Origin: Panulirus ornatus
Lineage: Eukaryota > Arthropoda > Malacostraca > Decapoda > Palinuridae
Assembly (NCBI RefSeq): GCF_036320965.1
Contig: NC_092290.1
Location: forward strand, 1,916,420-1,980,419
Reading direction: 5' to 3'
Length of the DNA stretch: 64,000 nt
The notes under the pieces are model-generated. The model had not been told where the DNA came from. It made no database searches and worked only from the letters and a program-made list of their open reading frames with translations. Made by a program: the position numbers and the translations under genes. Below are positions 50,205 to 64,000 of the stretch, one piece after another. The stretch's first letter is position 1, and each line of letters begins with the position of its first letter.

Positions 50205-50650
50205 TAGTGGAAATAAGGGCCTAGTGAAGATATGAGTGCATTGAATATGAGGGTGTAGTGAAGATATGAGGGTATTGAATATGAGGGTGTAGTGAAGATA
50301 TGAGGGTATTGAATATGAGGGTGTAGTGAAGATATGAGGGTATTGAGTATGAGGGTGTAGTGAAGATATGAGGGTATTGAATATGAGGGTGTAGTGAAGA
50401 TATGAGGGTATTGAATATGAGGGTGTAGTGAAGATATGAGGGTATTGAATATGAGGGTGTAGTGAAGATATGAGGGTATTGAATATGAGGGTGTAGTGAA
50501 GATATGAGGGTATTGAATATGAGGGTGTAGTGAAGATATGAGGGTATTGAATATGAGGGTGTAGTGAAGATATGAGGGTATTGAATATGAGGGTGTAGTG
50601 AAGATATGAGGGTATTGAATATGAGGGTGTAGCGAAGATATGAGTGTAAT
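50205..50650. repeat. 34-bp minisatellite, about 13 units
   Basis: The unit combines GGTATTGAATATGAGGG and TGTAGTGAAGATATGAG. The middle units are near-identical. The edges (GTGCATTG, GCGAAGAT, GAGTGTAATG) are diverged, as expected for arrays homogenised in the centre. Diverged relatives continue to about 50,755. Confidence 0.96.
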
Positions 50651-50759
50651 GAATATAGGCTTATGGTCTTGTGAAGATGTCAGTGTATTAGATATGAGGA
50701 TTTAGTAAAGTTGAACATATGGGTGTATTGTATGTGAGGGTGTAGTGGAAATGGCTTTT

Positions 50760-53129
<2,370 letters not shown>

Positions 53130-53822
53130 CCAAAGAAGTAAAAATGGGAGGGAGAGCCGTGTGGTGAGAGGAGAAGGGAGTGATAATAAGATAGAGTGAG
53201 TGAGTGAGAGGGTGGTGAGATCAACAAGTGAGTGAGTGAGTGAGAGGGTGATGAGAACAGCAAGGGCAGTGAGAGGTGTGGGGAGCTGCTGGGAGTGTGT
53301 ATATAGGTGCAGTCACCCGGCATGGATGCCCCCAGCACGCACTGGTCTCTGGCAGACACAGAAACACACATTGTGACAACACACTAACAACACATCATGG
53401 AAAATAGGAACGCAACGAAGGGCAGCATGGCAGGAGGGAGGTCACCTCCTAATACTTCCTGTGTAGTGAGTGTGTCACTATCAATGGTGGAACTCTTGGA
53501 GTCGCCTGGTGAAGGCTGCACCCAGCCCTCCGTCTTGATAGGCCGAGCCAGAGACCTTGTTATGGGTTCGAGACGCGTACCGGAACTTCAGACGAACCCC
53601 TGAGACTCACTCATAATTTCTGGATTAGACTCCAGGCGGCTGATCGGTCGTCGTCCTCGTGTTCGAGTCATTAAATGAATCACTGACCGTAACGCAAAGA
53701 CGGACCCCTGGCTGATCACGGGGAATGGTAATGAACCGGTCGTTTGACACAGATCATCTGTAACACTTGAGACTGGTGTGATATATGGCGGGGGGAAGCA
53801 ACCTCCCAGCCCTGAATGCTGG

Positions 53823-53824
<2 letters not shown>

Positions 53825-53887
<63 letters not shown>
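53825..53887. repeat. (GA)n microsatellite
   Basis: Pure GA run of about 63 bp. Confidence 0.98.
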
Positions 53888-53890
<3 letters not shown>

Positions 53891-54061
53891 GGATAGATGC
53901 CCAACTATCCTCGGATGAGGAAGCGGCCGTCGGCCAAGTTTGAGGTTCGTATTTGTCGTTGTGACGTGGTGGAGGCGGGGCTGCGGGGAGGCAAGTGCGT
54001 CCTCAGGAGACGTGGGTAATCCAGCACGGCTGCTGTCCTCGCCCTCTCCCACATGCCCAGG

Positions 54062-54195
54062 TTGGGGATCTCTGTGGGACGATGGAGAGCCCTGTGGGAT
54101 GGTGGGGATCTCTGTGGGACGATGGAGAGCCCTGTGGGATGGTGGGGATCTCTGTGGGACGATGGAGAGCCCTGTGGGATGGTGGGGATTTCAGC
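54062..54195. repeat. 40-bp minisatellite, about 3.3 units
   Basis: The unit combines GGGGATCTCTGTGGGACGAT and GGAGAGCCCTGTGGGATGGT, three identical copies plus a partial one. It ends about 30 bp before the 21-bp array. Confidence 0.96.
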
Positions 54196-54224
54196 AGGTC
54201 CCTCTATACTGTTTTACTTCTCCA

Positions 54225-56590
54225 GGACGACTGTGCGACCCTTGAGCACGACGGTACGACCCTTGAGCACGACGGTACGACCCTTGAGCACGACGGTACG
54301 ACCCTTGAGCACGACGGTACGACCCTTGAGCACGACGGTACGACCCTTGAGCACGACGGTACGACCCTTGAGCACGACGGTACGACCCTTGAGCACGACG
54401 GTACGACCCTTGAGCACGACGGTACGACCCTTGAGCACGACGGTACGACCCTTGAGCACGACGGTACGACCCTTGAGCACGACGGTACGACCCTTGAGCA
54501 CGACGGTACGACCCTTGAGCACGACGGTACGACCCTTAAGCACGACGGTACGACCCTTGAGCACGACGGTACGACCCTTGAGCACGACGGTACGACCCTT
54601 GAGCACGACGGTACGACCCTTGAGCACGACGGTACGACCCTTGAGCACGACGATACGACCCTTGAGCACGACGGTACGACCCTTGAGCACGACGGTACGA
54701 CCCTTGAGCACGACGGTACGACCCTTGAGCACGACGGTACGACCCTTGAGCACGACGGTACGACCCTTGAGCACGACGGTACGACCCTTGAGCACGACGG
54801 TACGACCCTTGAGCACGACGGTACGACCCTTGAGCACGACGGTACGACCCTTGAGCACGACGGTACGACCCTTGAGCACGACGGTACGACCCTTGAGCAC
54901 GACGGTACGACCCTTGAGCACGACGGTACGACCCTTGAGCACGACGGTACGACCCTTGAGCACGACGGTACGACCCTTGAGCACGACGGTACGACCCTTG
55001 AGCACGACGGTACGACCCTTGAGCACGACGGTACGACCCTTGAGCACGACGGTACGACCCTTGAGCACGACGGTACGACCCTTGAGCACGACGGTACGAC
55101 CCTTGAGCACGACGGTACGACCCTTGAGCACGACGGTACGACCCTTGAGCACGACGGTACGACCCTTGAGCACGACGGTACGACCCTTGAGCACGACGGT
55201 ACGACCCTTGAGCACGACGGTACGACCCTTGAGCACGACGGTACGACCCTTGAGCACGACGGTACGACCCTTGAGCACGACGGTACGACCCTTGAGCACG
55301 ACGGTACGACCCTTGAGCACGACGGTACGACCCTTGAGCACGACGGTACGACCCTTGAGCACGACGGTACGACCCTTGAGCACGACGGTACGACCCTTGA
55401 GCACGACGGTACGACCCTTGAGCACGACGGTACGACCCTTGAGCACGACGGTACGACCCTTGAGCACGACGGTACGACCCTTGAGCACGACGGTACGACC
55501 CTTGAGCACGACGGTACGACCCTTGAGCACGACGGTACGACCCTTGAGCACGACGGTACGACCCTTGAGCACGACGGTACGACCCTTGAGCACGACGGTA
55601 CGACCCTTGAGCACGACGGTACGACCCTTGAGCACGACGGTACGACCCTTGAGCACGACGGTACGACCCTTGAGCACGACGGTACGACCCTTGAGCACGA
55701 CGGTACGACCCTTGAGCACGACGGTACGACCCTTGAGCACGACGGTACGACCCTTGAGCACGACGGTACGACCTTTGAGCACGGCGGTACGACCCTTGAG
55801 CACGACGGTACGACCCTTGAGCACGACGGTACGACCCTTGAGCACGACGGTACGACCTTTGAGCACGGCGGTACGACCCTTGAGCACGACGGTACGACCC
55901 TTGAGCACGACGGTACGACCCTTGAGCACGACGGTACGACCCTTGAGCACGACGGTACGACCCTTGAGCACGACGGTACGACCCTTGAGCACGACGGTAC
56001 GACCCTTGAGCACGACGGTACGACCCTTGAGCACGACGGTACGACCCTTGAGCACGACGGTACGACCCTTGAGCACGACGGTACGACCCTTGAGCACGAC
56101 GGTACGACCCTTGAGCACGACGGTACGACCCTTGAGCACGACGGTACGACCCTTGAGCACGACGGTACGACCCTTGAGCACGACGGTACGACCCTTGAGC
56201 ACGACGGTACGACCCTTGAGCACGACGGTACGACCCTTGAGCACGACGGTACGACCCTTGAGCACGACGGTACGACCCTTGAGCACGACGGTACGACCCT
56301 TGAGCACGACGGTACGACCCTTGAGCACGACGGTACGACCCTTGAGCACGACGGTACGACCCTTGAGCACGACGTTACGACCTTTGAGCACGGCGGTACG
56401 ACCCTTGAGCACGACGGTACGACCCTTGAGCACGACGGTACGACCCTTGAGCACGACGGTACGACCCTTGAGCACGACGGTACGACCCTTGAGCACGACG
56501 GTACGACCCTTGAACACGACGGTCCGACCCTTGAGCACGACGGTACGACCCTTAAGCACGACGGTACGACCCTTGAGCACGACTACTCGA
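54225..56590. repeat. Major 21-bp minisatellite, about 112 units
   Basis: About 2.36 kb of a 21-bp unit (GAGCACGACGG followed by TACGACCCTT) with almost no variation. Rare variants are AAGCAC (54,537 and ~56,553), CGATACG (~54,651) and CTTTGAGCACGGCGG (55,773, 55,857 and ~56,381, the first two exactly 84 bp apart). Variants concentrate toward the right edge. Because 21 is divisible by three, frames of 887, 847 and 788 codons are open on both strands. They are period artefacts and not proteins. The array is bounded by a 40-bp array on the left and diverged inverted units on the right. Confidence 0.97.
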
Positions 56591-56654
56591 CCTTAATATT
56601 CTTGGTTATGACCTGTAGGTATAATGACATGACCCAGTGCATCTTACATGACCC

Positions 56655-56765
56655 TTAAGGGTCCGTTCAAAAGCCAGGTTATCATACCCTAGGGTCGTCC
56701 AGTCGTGTTACGAGGTCATACCGTCGTGCTGAGGGATCGTACTGTCGTATTCAAGACATTGATAT
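56655..56765. repeat. Diverged, inverted members of the 21-bp family
   Basis: AGGGTCGTCCAGTCGTGTTA, AGGTCATACCGTCGTGCTGA and GGGATCGTACTGTCGTATTC are three reverse-complement, diverged units, about 21 bp apart, beyond the edge of the main array. Confidence 0.7.
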
Positions 56766-57027
56766 CCAGGGCCTTGATCCAATTTAAGTTTATTTTTATT
56801 AGTTTTTTATCTATCTCGATATCCATGTATTTTTGCTGTCTCTTCATTTTTGTCTATCGTTGATTTGATTCATTACTTATCAATTTCTCGAGCGAGATCA
56901 TGTCATCAATTGTTGATGATCCTCCTCATTGACGTACACGGTCACGTGACGTGTCCAGTGTCTGCCAACTGCTTACACCTGTGACTGACTCGAGTGCCAG
57001 CCGACCAGGCAGGGACCAGCGCATCAT

Positions 57028-57029
<2 letters not shown>

Positions 57030-57086
<57 letters not shown>

Positions 57087-57094
57087 GATAGATA
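57030..57094. repeat. Compound (GT)n-(GATA)n microsatellite
   Basis: About 52 bp of TG followed by three GATA units. Confidence 0.97.
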
Positions 57095-57117
57095 TGCACA
57101 CTTAGACCACTCTCAGT

Positions 57118-57270
57118 GATGCCCAGGATCTTCATCCAATCATCTCACCCGAAAGAGACTTCCCAGACACTGCCGGCGGCAAGCACAAACACGGATTATT
57201 ACCCATTTTCATGCTGCCCAGCATCTTCATCCAATCAGCTCAACCGAGACAAAAATTTCCCAGACACTGA
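57118..57270. repeat. Duplication of a ~55-bp segment, 93 bp apart
   Basis: TGCCCAGGATCTTCATCCAATCAT... (57,119) and TGCCCAGCATCTTCATCCAATCAG... (57,212) both continue into CTCA.CCGA and end in TTCCCAGACACTG. Open frames crossing them lack known domains. Confidence 0.75.
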
Positions 57271-57864
57271 CGCTAGACCTGATCCCTCGGGGCTTCAGGT
57301 TAGGTGTAATTTGAATACAAACTTTGTCCATAATTTGCTGACACGAACAGTTTCCTGAGCCAAGATCTCTCGCCTCTCTTATTGCTCCCTGAGCCTCGAC
57401 AGCACTTGCAACGTATCCACCCCACCAAAACATCAACCATTTCAGAGACGCATGTAGCCAGGAACTCTATTCTCAGGTTACCTTTAATGAAGTACATAAT
57501 GTTATGAGGGGTGTTCTTAAACCAGATAATCATATAGTAACATTTCAGATAATCATATATTAACATTTCTGATATATAGTTCAAACCAGAGTGTATTATA
57601 GACGACAAGCTATCTTTGGTTGATGGAGGGGATTGAATAGTATTGCTTTGTAGTCTTGGAACACTCATAGGTCTGATGGTGTAGATGTAGTGTTGTACAT
57701 TTTTTGTTGGTGAAGAAGACGGTGTAGATGTTGGATTACATGTGTAGAGAGCATCTGATGGGGGATGGTGACAGGTTAGGTTTGGGTCGCTGTTGGCGCT
57801 TTGGGATGTTGAGAGGAACATGTGGATGAGACGTGGTCACAGACGGCAATCGACGGCATCATTG

Positions 57865-57867
<3 letters not shown>

Positions 57868-57933
<66 letters not shown>
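57868..57933. repeat. (GA)n microsatellite
   Basis: Pure GA run of about 66 bp. Confidence 0.98.
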
Positions 57934-57936
<3 letters not shown>

Positions 57937-58224
57937 TCATTGTATTTCGTTTAGAGAGAATTTTCTTCTTCACGGTAAGAGGCTGGGGGAGCCCCATACA
58001 GCCCTGGCAGCAGTCAGTGGTCCTGGAGTTGGAAACAAACACACACATCACCTGCCAGCCCAGGCCCTCCACGCTCTGGCTCCTCACACAACGCGGGATG
58101 ACCTTCAACACGAGACTTAAGGATGAAAATCCTCGAGTATGATCCGTAGGAACGTACTTGTGTGAGTCGAAATGATTACTGCTGAACAGTTCTTGTTGGA
58201 GACATGATCTTTAACCTCTTTACT

Positions 58225-58350
58225 TCGATGATACGACCCTTGAGCATGACGGTACGAACCTTGAGCTTAATGATGCGACCCTTGAGCACGACGGTACGAC
58301 CTTTGAGCACGGCGGTACGACCCTTGAGCACCTCTGTACGACCCTTAAGG
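58225..58350. repeat. Satellite cluster of the 21-bp family, about 6 units
   Basis: Units include GATACGACCCTTGAGCATGA, GGTACGAACCTTGAGCTTAA and GACCTTTGAGCACGGCGGTA. The last carries the same CTTT plus CGGCGG double variant found three times inside the main array about 2-2.5 kb away. Confidence 0.85.
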
Positions 58351-58638
58351 ATCGTGCTCATGGAGTTTACCGAAGCCCAGTGCTTGGTTAAGTTGGTAAA
58401 CCACCATGAGAGGAAGGTTCTTTAGCCACAGGTCATGTGACCGTGACTCGTGCCCTGCACGTCACTGCAGAACATCTCGATGATATGAAGAAAAAATGAA
58501 ATAGTTTAATTTTCGCCTCAGGCAACAAACCTTACCCCATGATACGGCAGGACAATGAGGGAGACATTGAATCTCGGAAGAAAATCCTCCCTTTTTTTCT
58601 CCAAAGAGCTCTTGTCTCGCTACCTGTATATTTAATGG

Positions 58639-58640
<2 letters not shown>

Positions 58641-58706
<66 letters not shown>
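58641..58706. repeat. (GA)n microsatellite
   Basis: Pure GA run of about 66 bp. A GGGA-rich patch follows at 58,820-58,850. Confidence 0.98.
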
Positions 58707-58709
<3 letters not shown>

Positions 58710-59289
58710 GTTCCTAAGGATGAGATTCCTGCTTAAGAAACGTCTCCACACGGGAACTGAAGGACGTAAGTTTTATCGTGTGGAACCAGTGAGAGGAAGG
58801 CAGCTCCTCCGTGAGAGAGAGGGAGAGGGAGGGAGGGAGGGAGGGAGGGTTTGCCTCCTCCTGAGACCGGGAGTTGAAGAGAAGAGTGCAGAACGAGGTA
58901 GTGGCCCGATCCCATCATACGGTGAAAAGGCACTGCGGCAGAATGAGGCAGTGATCGGCCCCGATCATACTGATGTAAAGAGACACAGTTCCCCCCAGAA
59001 ACAGTGACCAGCTCCCGATCATGCAGTGACAGACGACACTGTCCCCGTACATGAACACACCTGGGAGGCTCGTTAGGTCTGGCAGTGAGGACCAAGTCCC
59101 CAGACATGAACTACCTGGGGTAATCCAGTTCTCTTGAGTCATTTGTAATTTTCTTTGCTATTACCTATAAGTAAAAAGCATGAAGCCACACTTTTCAATG
59201 CCGTTGTAAATATACGACACTGTACAGATGGGTACATGGAGCAACGTAGAAATGTCTAAGCAGGTCCAGACGCTATAGAAAACGTCCAT

Positions 59290-59385
59290 TTACCTTTGGT
59301 ACATCTGTGGCATAGTGGGGACGTCAGTGTGTATATGGACCCTAGTTCGAACCCTGTTCGGTGGTCATGTATATTCCCTCGTGTG
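59290..59385 (+). mobile_element. Possible degenerate tRNA-derived SINE head
   Basis: TGTGGCATAGTGGGGACGTC resembles an A-box region. AGTTCGAACCCTG about 45 bp later resembles a B box, though the flanking T-stem does not pair. No body shared with the 14.4/17.1 kb family is visible. A chance match is possible. Confidence 0.35.
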
Positions 59386-60064
59386 CTTAAAGGTGGACAT
59401 GTTTAGGGGATTCCACCCTCGGGTTGGTGTTTGATGGAGGCCACCGTGGAGAGGTGGGCACATGGGTTGAACGCCGCTGAAGCGACGGAACATAACTGTT
59501 CCCCACAGGTGACACAGAGTCTAGCAGAGGCACGGGTTCGGAAGGCTGGTGAGGGCGTGTGGAGCGGAATGAGGATGAATATGAGGAAGAAGAGCACTTG
59601 TGTAAGGAGGATGGAAGACGGGAAACGTGAGGAGAGGACGAGAAGCGTCCTGTGGGAAGGCGTATTGAGGAAGCATGTTGCTGGAGAAGGTGCAGCAAGA
59701 CGGAAAATACGAAATGTCCGTAAGAGGTGTTAGGACGGGGTGACGAGGGGGTTTTCCCTGGAATACGAGGAAGAGGAGGAGGAAAAGGTGTTCGGGATCT
59801 GGGGCTCGGATAAGGTATACGCGCAGCCCTGAGGGAAAGACGGGTATTAGGGACACTCCGGAGGTTCGGTTATGAGAAGGAAGCTATACTGGGAGGTAAG
59901 ACGCGAGAGGCTGGCAAGGACGTCTCAAGAAGTGACGTATTTTGCAGGCGATAAGCTGAACTTCTCTGAGTATTGTGATCTTTGAGATATATATACACAC
60001 ATACAGAGATAAACACATATATAGATATATGCACACAGACGGGGCAACACCAGAGTTTAGAACC

Positions 60065-60140
60065 ATGGTTCTGTGTCTGTGTGACTCTGGCTCTGTGTCT
60101 GTGCGACCCTGGCTCTGTGTCTGTGGGACCCTGGCTCTTC
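60065..60140. repeat. ~22-bp repeat (GGCTCTGTGTCTGTGCGACC), about 3 units
   Basis: Three successive units with TGTGACT, TGCGACC and TGGGACC variants. Confidence 0.8.
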
Positions 60141-60825
60141 CTCTGTTCCACCATGGTGGTTCAGCCAGGCGTGAGGCTCACGTTATAAACATGTTGTGAA
60201 TCACACGGTCCGTCAATAACACGAGAACGACCTTTCTGGTGGTGGCATCGTGGGAGGCGGGTTTAAGGCTGGCATTACTGGTGGTTGTGCTCGTGGGTCC
60301 TCCTCTGTGTGTGTGTGTGTGTGTAAAGGGAGGGAGCTCTACGCTGTTGTAGGGGCCTCGTCTGTGTCTTTGTCTCCCTGTGAGGGTGACTACATATATG
60401 GGTGTCTACCTGTTGATGATGATGAAGAGTGGTTGGGGGGGGGGGGGCACGGGGAAGGGTAGACATCGGTGGAAGGGCGGGTCACTGCGTCAGTAGGAGA
60501 CTGGGGTCAAGAAGATGAGCATTGCCATGTCCTGCGTGGTGGCCGTGAGGGTATCACCTGCAGCTGGGGGGGGGGGGGGGGGGGGGAGACAGGAGTTCTT
60601 CTACAGTCTCTTGAGGAGGGCTTGGGGGGGTGGCGAGCGGATGGTGGGGTGTTGGGGGGGAATGACCACCACACAGTGGGAGTGAAGCGGTGATAAAAGT
60701 TAACGACTCCCTCGAGTTTTCGCAGCTTCCGTGGTGACGAGGGGCGAGGAAATCCTAATTGCTTCGATCTTTTCCCCCCAATGGTTCTGTACCAGCTGCC
60801 CAGACCCGCCTCCGAGTGAGGTGAC

Positions 60826-60826
<1 letters not shown>

Positions 60827-60873
<47 letters not shown>
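60827..60873. repeat. (CA)n microsatellite
   Basis: Pure AC run of about 47 bp. Confidence 0.97.
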
Positions 60874-60876
<3 letters not shown>

Positions 60877-61719
60877 GCCGGAGTTCACATGGAGACCTTA
60901 ATCCCAGGGGCGTGAGAAGAGCAGCTGGGGAAGATGCCGTTGGCGTTACCTCGGAGCTGGTCACCAGCTGGGAGGCCTCGATCGGCAACTTTGCAGGAGC
61001 GTCTGGGGGGCTTTACTTCCAAGTGCAGAGGACATGTGCACGCACGCACGCACGCACACTCGAACTGGCCGAAGGCTGTGGTGTCAGAGGCCGTGGGGCC
61101 CCCTCCAGGCTCCTCAGTGGACCTGGATCTGTCATCGAAGTCGTAGATCCGTGTAGGTCATGGCTGGAGAAGGTGTTGCAGCCGCCGGATCAGGGTCCAA
61201 ACCTTGTTCAAATGCCGTCGTGCGGGGCGCTGTGATCACACTACGGAGAGAATTCGTTGTAACTACAGTGAAATGTGAAGAAAAATAAAGACCACACGGT
61301 GTGTAAGCTATGAAATTAGTCTTTATGACGTCAGAGGCATTAGTGACAAAATGAGTTTAATTATTAAAGTTAAGTGAATTAGTGTTAGAATTAATTTAAT
61401 CATGCTTCACTTCAGTGTATTAGGTTCCACTTTTATGATTAGTTAACGTATCGTATCATGTTAGGATGATGTATCAACAGTGAACAATATTTTATTTCCT
61501 AATGCCATTTAATGTATGTACGATAAAAAGTGTTGATCATGCAATAATTTGTCAGCTGTCAGACCCAGATGGAGTGCGCAGGTAAACAGTCCAATGGACT
61601 TGGATATTGGAGCTAGAGTCCAGGTGTTATTAATGGTGTTATGGTTGTGAGGGCTGGTGGCACAACTGACCACTGGGGTTGTTAAGACTCTCGTTAATGA
61701 CATACCTCATGAAGGAGAG

Positions 61720-61945
61720 TCAGTCACTGCCATGGGTCATAGCAAAGTGCCAAGAACTCGTGTGGGTCATGATCTGGTGCCATGGGCTGTCCTAAGTGGC
61801 ATAGCAGTGGCACGGCAGAGTGCCTGTATTCCTTCCGGGTAATGGCACAATTCCAGTACTCCTCCTGGGTAGTGGCACAATGTCTGTATTCCTTCCGAGT
61901 AATGGCACAGTTCCAGTACTCCTCCTAGGTAGTGGCACCGTACCA
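61720..61945. repeat. 30-bp repeat with 60-bp higher-order pattern
   Basis: Four 30-bp units (TTCCGGGTAATGGCACAATT, CTCCTGGGTAGTGGCACAAT and near-copies) alternate so that units 1 and 3, and 2 and 4, are most alike. Diverged relatives with AGTGGCA or GGTGCCA words extend left to about 61,720. Confidence 0.8.
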
Positions 61946-62066
61946 GGCGCTGTACTGTGACATATCTGTTCATTATCCTGGCCCTCGTACAACATCAACA
62001 CGCTGCTAATTAATCTTTCATGGAGACAAAGATATCAAAATATGTTATACAAGTTAAGGTATAGAG

Positions 62067-62069
<3 letters not shown>

Positions 62070-62124
<55 letters not shown>
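62070..62124. repeat. (GT)n microsatellite
   Basis: Pure GT run of about 55 bp. Confidence 0.97.
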
Positions 62125-62125
<1 letters not shown>

Positions 62126-62314
62126 TTATTAAAATTAGTTTCTTATAAAAGATATTTTTCCCCAGTCCCCCAACCCAGCCCAGCCCAGCCGTCAGGTCCT
62201 CCCCGGAGCCGAACCCTTGCTGTCACTCTCTGTGAGTTAAGGAATTGTTGGGAAAGTATAAAAGTTCCTGGAATCTATACTAATGAGATCCAGTTAGCTG
62301 TAGGAAGGGACCTG

Positions 62315-62317
<3 letters not shown>

Positions 62318-62404
<87 letters not shown>
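62318..62404. repeat. (GA)n microsatellite
   Basis: Pure GA run of about 87 bp. Confidence 0.98.
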
Positions 62405-62408
<4 letters not shown>

Positions 62409-62547
62409 AGGTGCTGGGCCAGTCCCCTTCCTCCCGCCGTCAAAACACCACAATATTTGTCCTCACTGAACCTATGGCGAAAGTTGGCACATCCCCCGCA
62501 CGCCTTCCTCCCTCCCTCCAGCCCATCCAGCTGTCCAACTTCTTATG

Positions 62548-62616
62548 AATTACCCGGAAATTACTGGAAAGCAAACCCGGAAAATTACTGGAAAGCGAAC
62601 CTGGAAATTACTGGAA
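62548..62616. repeat. ~22-bp triplication (GGAAATTACTGGAAAGCAAA)
   Basis: Three consecutive units with single-base differences. Confidence 0.85.
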
Positions 62617-62960
62617 AGCAATCTATGCACACGTACCCGGTCGCTAGTGGGAGGGAAAAAAGTTTCTCTCAAATTTGTACGAAAGAAAAACTCGATGAGA
62701 TAGCTTTATCTATGTCTACTTCAAAATCTAAATTGGTCATTGAACCTGAGAGATAAGGCTAATGTGGCCTTTGGTTAATTAGAAAATTCTCTGTTATCTC
62801 TCGTTCCGTCGAGGCTGGAAGAGATATCGCAATAACATTGTCTGCACCTCTGTTTTCTGTGGCTAGTGTGAACATGGTCGAGGTCATCCATACACTCGCT
62901 GGATGAATGTTACAATCTCACCTTATTTAAAAATAGAAATAAAAAGGAAGATAAAAGAAA

Positions 62961-63054
<94 letters not shown>
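62961..63054. repeat. Compound (GT)n-(GA)n microsatellite
   Basis: A short GT run passes into a GA run of about 82 bp. Confidence 0.98.
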
Positions 63055-63059
<5 letters not shown>

Positions 63060-64000
63060 TAAAAGATAGTGAGGCGGAAAAAGATTGAGAAAGATATAAT
63101 GAAATGAGAAAGGGAAGAAAGGCAGAGTGGGTGTGTGAGATTATCAGAGGCACTTGAGGCACAGGAGGGAAGGCAGGCGAGGTGTGGAGGTGACCTTGAC
63201 ACAGACAATTGTCCAAATGGTTTTTCACATATAATGTTCCCTGATGGTGGCCGGCCAAGACTTGGTAAGATCGCAGTAACCCCGTCCCAACTGTCTAATG
63301 ACCTTGTTAGGACCGTACCCGAAGAAACGCGGTAATTACCAGTCGAACAGGTGATGGGGGAGTCCTGCTGATATCTGGTAAGTACTTGCTAGGTAATAAG
63401 TACTGATCATTACTAAGTGATTCTAGTAAGTACTAGTTAGGTACTGGGTTAGTTCTAGGATGGTAATGGTAAGTGCAGGTAAAGTCTTCCTATGTCGTCC
63501 TCGTATGTTCCATGTCCTCGGTCTTCCCCAGTCGTCCTCGGATCGTCTCATCTCGTCCTCAGGTCGTACCGTTATCCTTCGTCCCCCGTTCATATGGATG
63601 GGTTTGTCCTCAACCATTTGATCTCCATTCACGTCGTCCTAACCCAGCGTTTCTCTGGCCATGATAGGGATCACTGAGGGCTGGACCTGGCACCAGCCGG
63701 GGATAGGGTAGGTAGGGCTAGGGTTGAGATACCCACCTGAACGAATTCCTCACTATGTTCAGTAATGGCTCATTCGTAAGACTGAGTCCAGCAGAAACTA
63801 TTTTTGTTAAGGTGGAGTGAGATGCTAGATGTAGGGTTGTACACAGACTGGGGCATACATATCTCAGTGGTACATCACTCAGAAAGCTGTCAACGCTCTC
63901 TTATGTAAGACTGGACGTACAGAAGGAACAGCACGTTGTACAGTGGTGTACATCACGACCGTAGATCCCTTCCTGGGGGTACTCTAGCATAGTCAAATTT
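63055..64000. other. No supportable gene; AGTACT-rich and GTCGTCCTC-rich patches
   Basis: 63,370-63,470 is rich in TAAGTACT(A/T) words, and 63,490-63,570 in TCGTCCTC words, both loosely repeated. The rest up to the window edge shows nothing recognisable. Confidence 0.4.

Larger units (their letters stand above)
58860..60826. other. No supportable gene outside the listed repeats
   Basis: The plus strand is purine-rich at 59,400-59,800. Frames of about 100-124 codons have no recognisable domain. A G homopolymer of 21 lies at 60,566-60,586 and a shorter one at about 60,437-60,447. Confidence 0.4.

Noticed and set aside
53540..53595. B-box-like GGGTTCGAGACG
   Set aside because: The surrounding stem does not pair and no A box lies at the right distance.
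53995..56658. Open frames of 788-887 codons over the 21-bp array on both strands
   Set aside because: They exist only because the repeat period is a multiple of three and no phase contains a stop. The peptides are perfect 7-residue repeats on both strands, with no coding signal.

Overview
This window reads as a gene-poor, repeat-saturated intergenic stretch of an animal nuclear genome, most likely a decapod crustacean. That placement is an inference. It rests on very long uninterrupted (CT)n/(GA)n, (TA)n and (CA)n tracts every 1-3 kb, abundant minisatellites, tRNA-derived SINE-like pieces, and decayed LINE fragments of RTE-like and CR1/Jockey-like type. There are no bacterial-style operons. 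Nearly all long open frames are by-products of tandem repeats (LSLSLS, RERERE, THTHTH, YIYIYI), or of minisatellites whose unit is a multiple of three and so stays open in several frames.

Layout. 0.4-1.3 kb: a degenerate TGACC-rich repeat field. 1.70-2.29 kb: a large foldback (hairpin) element. 3.0-3.3 kb: a dispersed repeat (family A) whose inverted relative lies at 46.5-46.7 kb. 7.3-7.9 kb: two back-to-back minisatellites (33 and 30 bp). 10.2-11.4 kb: two small arrays of a 21-bp family, followed by a ~110-120 bp degenerate tandem repeat. 13.6 and 40.4 kb: two almost identical 173-bp elements, each abutting a (TA)n tract. 14.4 and 17.1 kb: two copies of one tRNA-derived SINE family in opposite orientation. 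20.2/30.5 kb and 22.8/33.1 kb: two more dispersed repeat families. 26.7 kb: an RTE-like LINE fragment carrying a (GT)n insertion. 29.0-30.4 kb: an antisense CR1/Jockey-like LINE pseudogene inside an older ~60-bp repeat. 35.7, 39.6, 44.8, 49.8 and 50.2 kb: minisatellites of 40, 23, 36, 28 and 34 bp. 47.5-48.4 kb: two LINE remnants in opposite orientation.

The best candidate for cellular or domesticated coding sequence is at 48,823-49,764. It is one reading frame of 313 codons that starts at an ATG in good context, is interrupted only by two TAG codons, and encodes two hydrophobic segments and a duplicated FTxLLxxWxxKT motif. I do not recognise its family.

The most conspicuous structure is the 21-bp array at 54,225-56,590. 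It has about 112 near-identical units, and small degenerate relatives are scattered across the whole window. I find no CRISPR array, no rRNA, no intact tRNA gene, and no intact multi-exon gene that can be supported from sequence alone.
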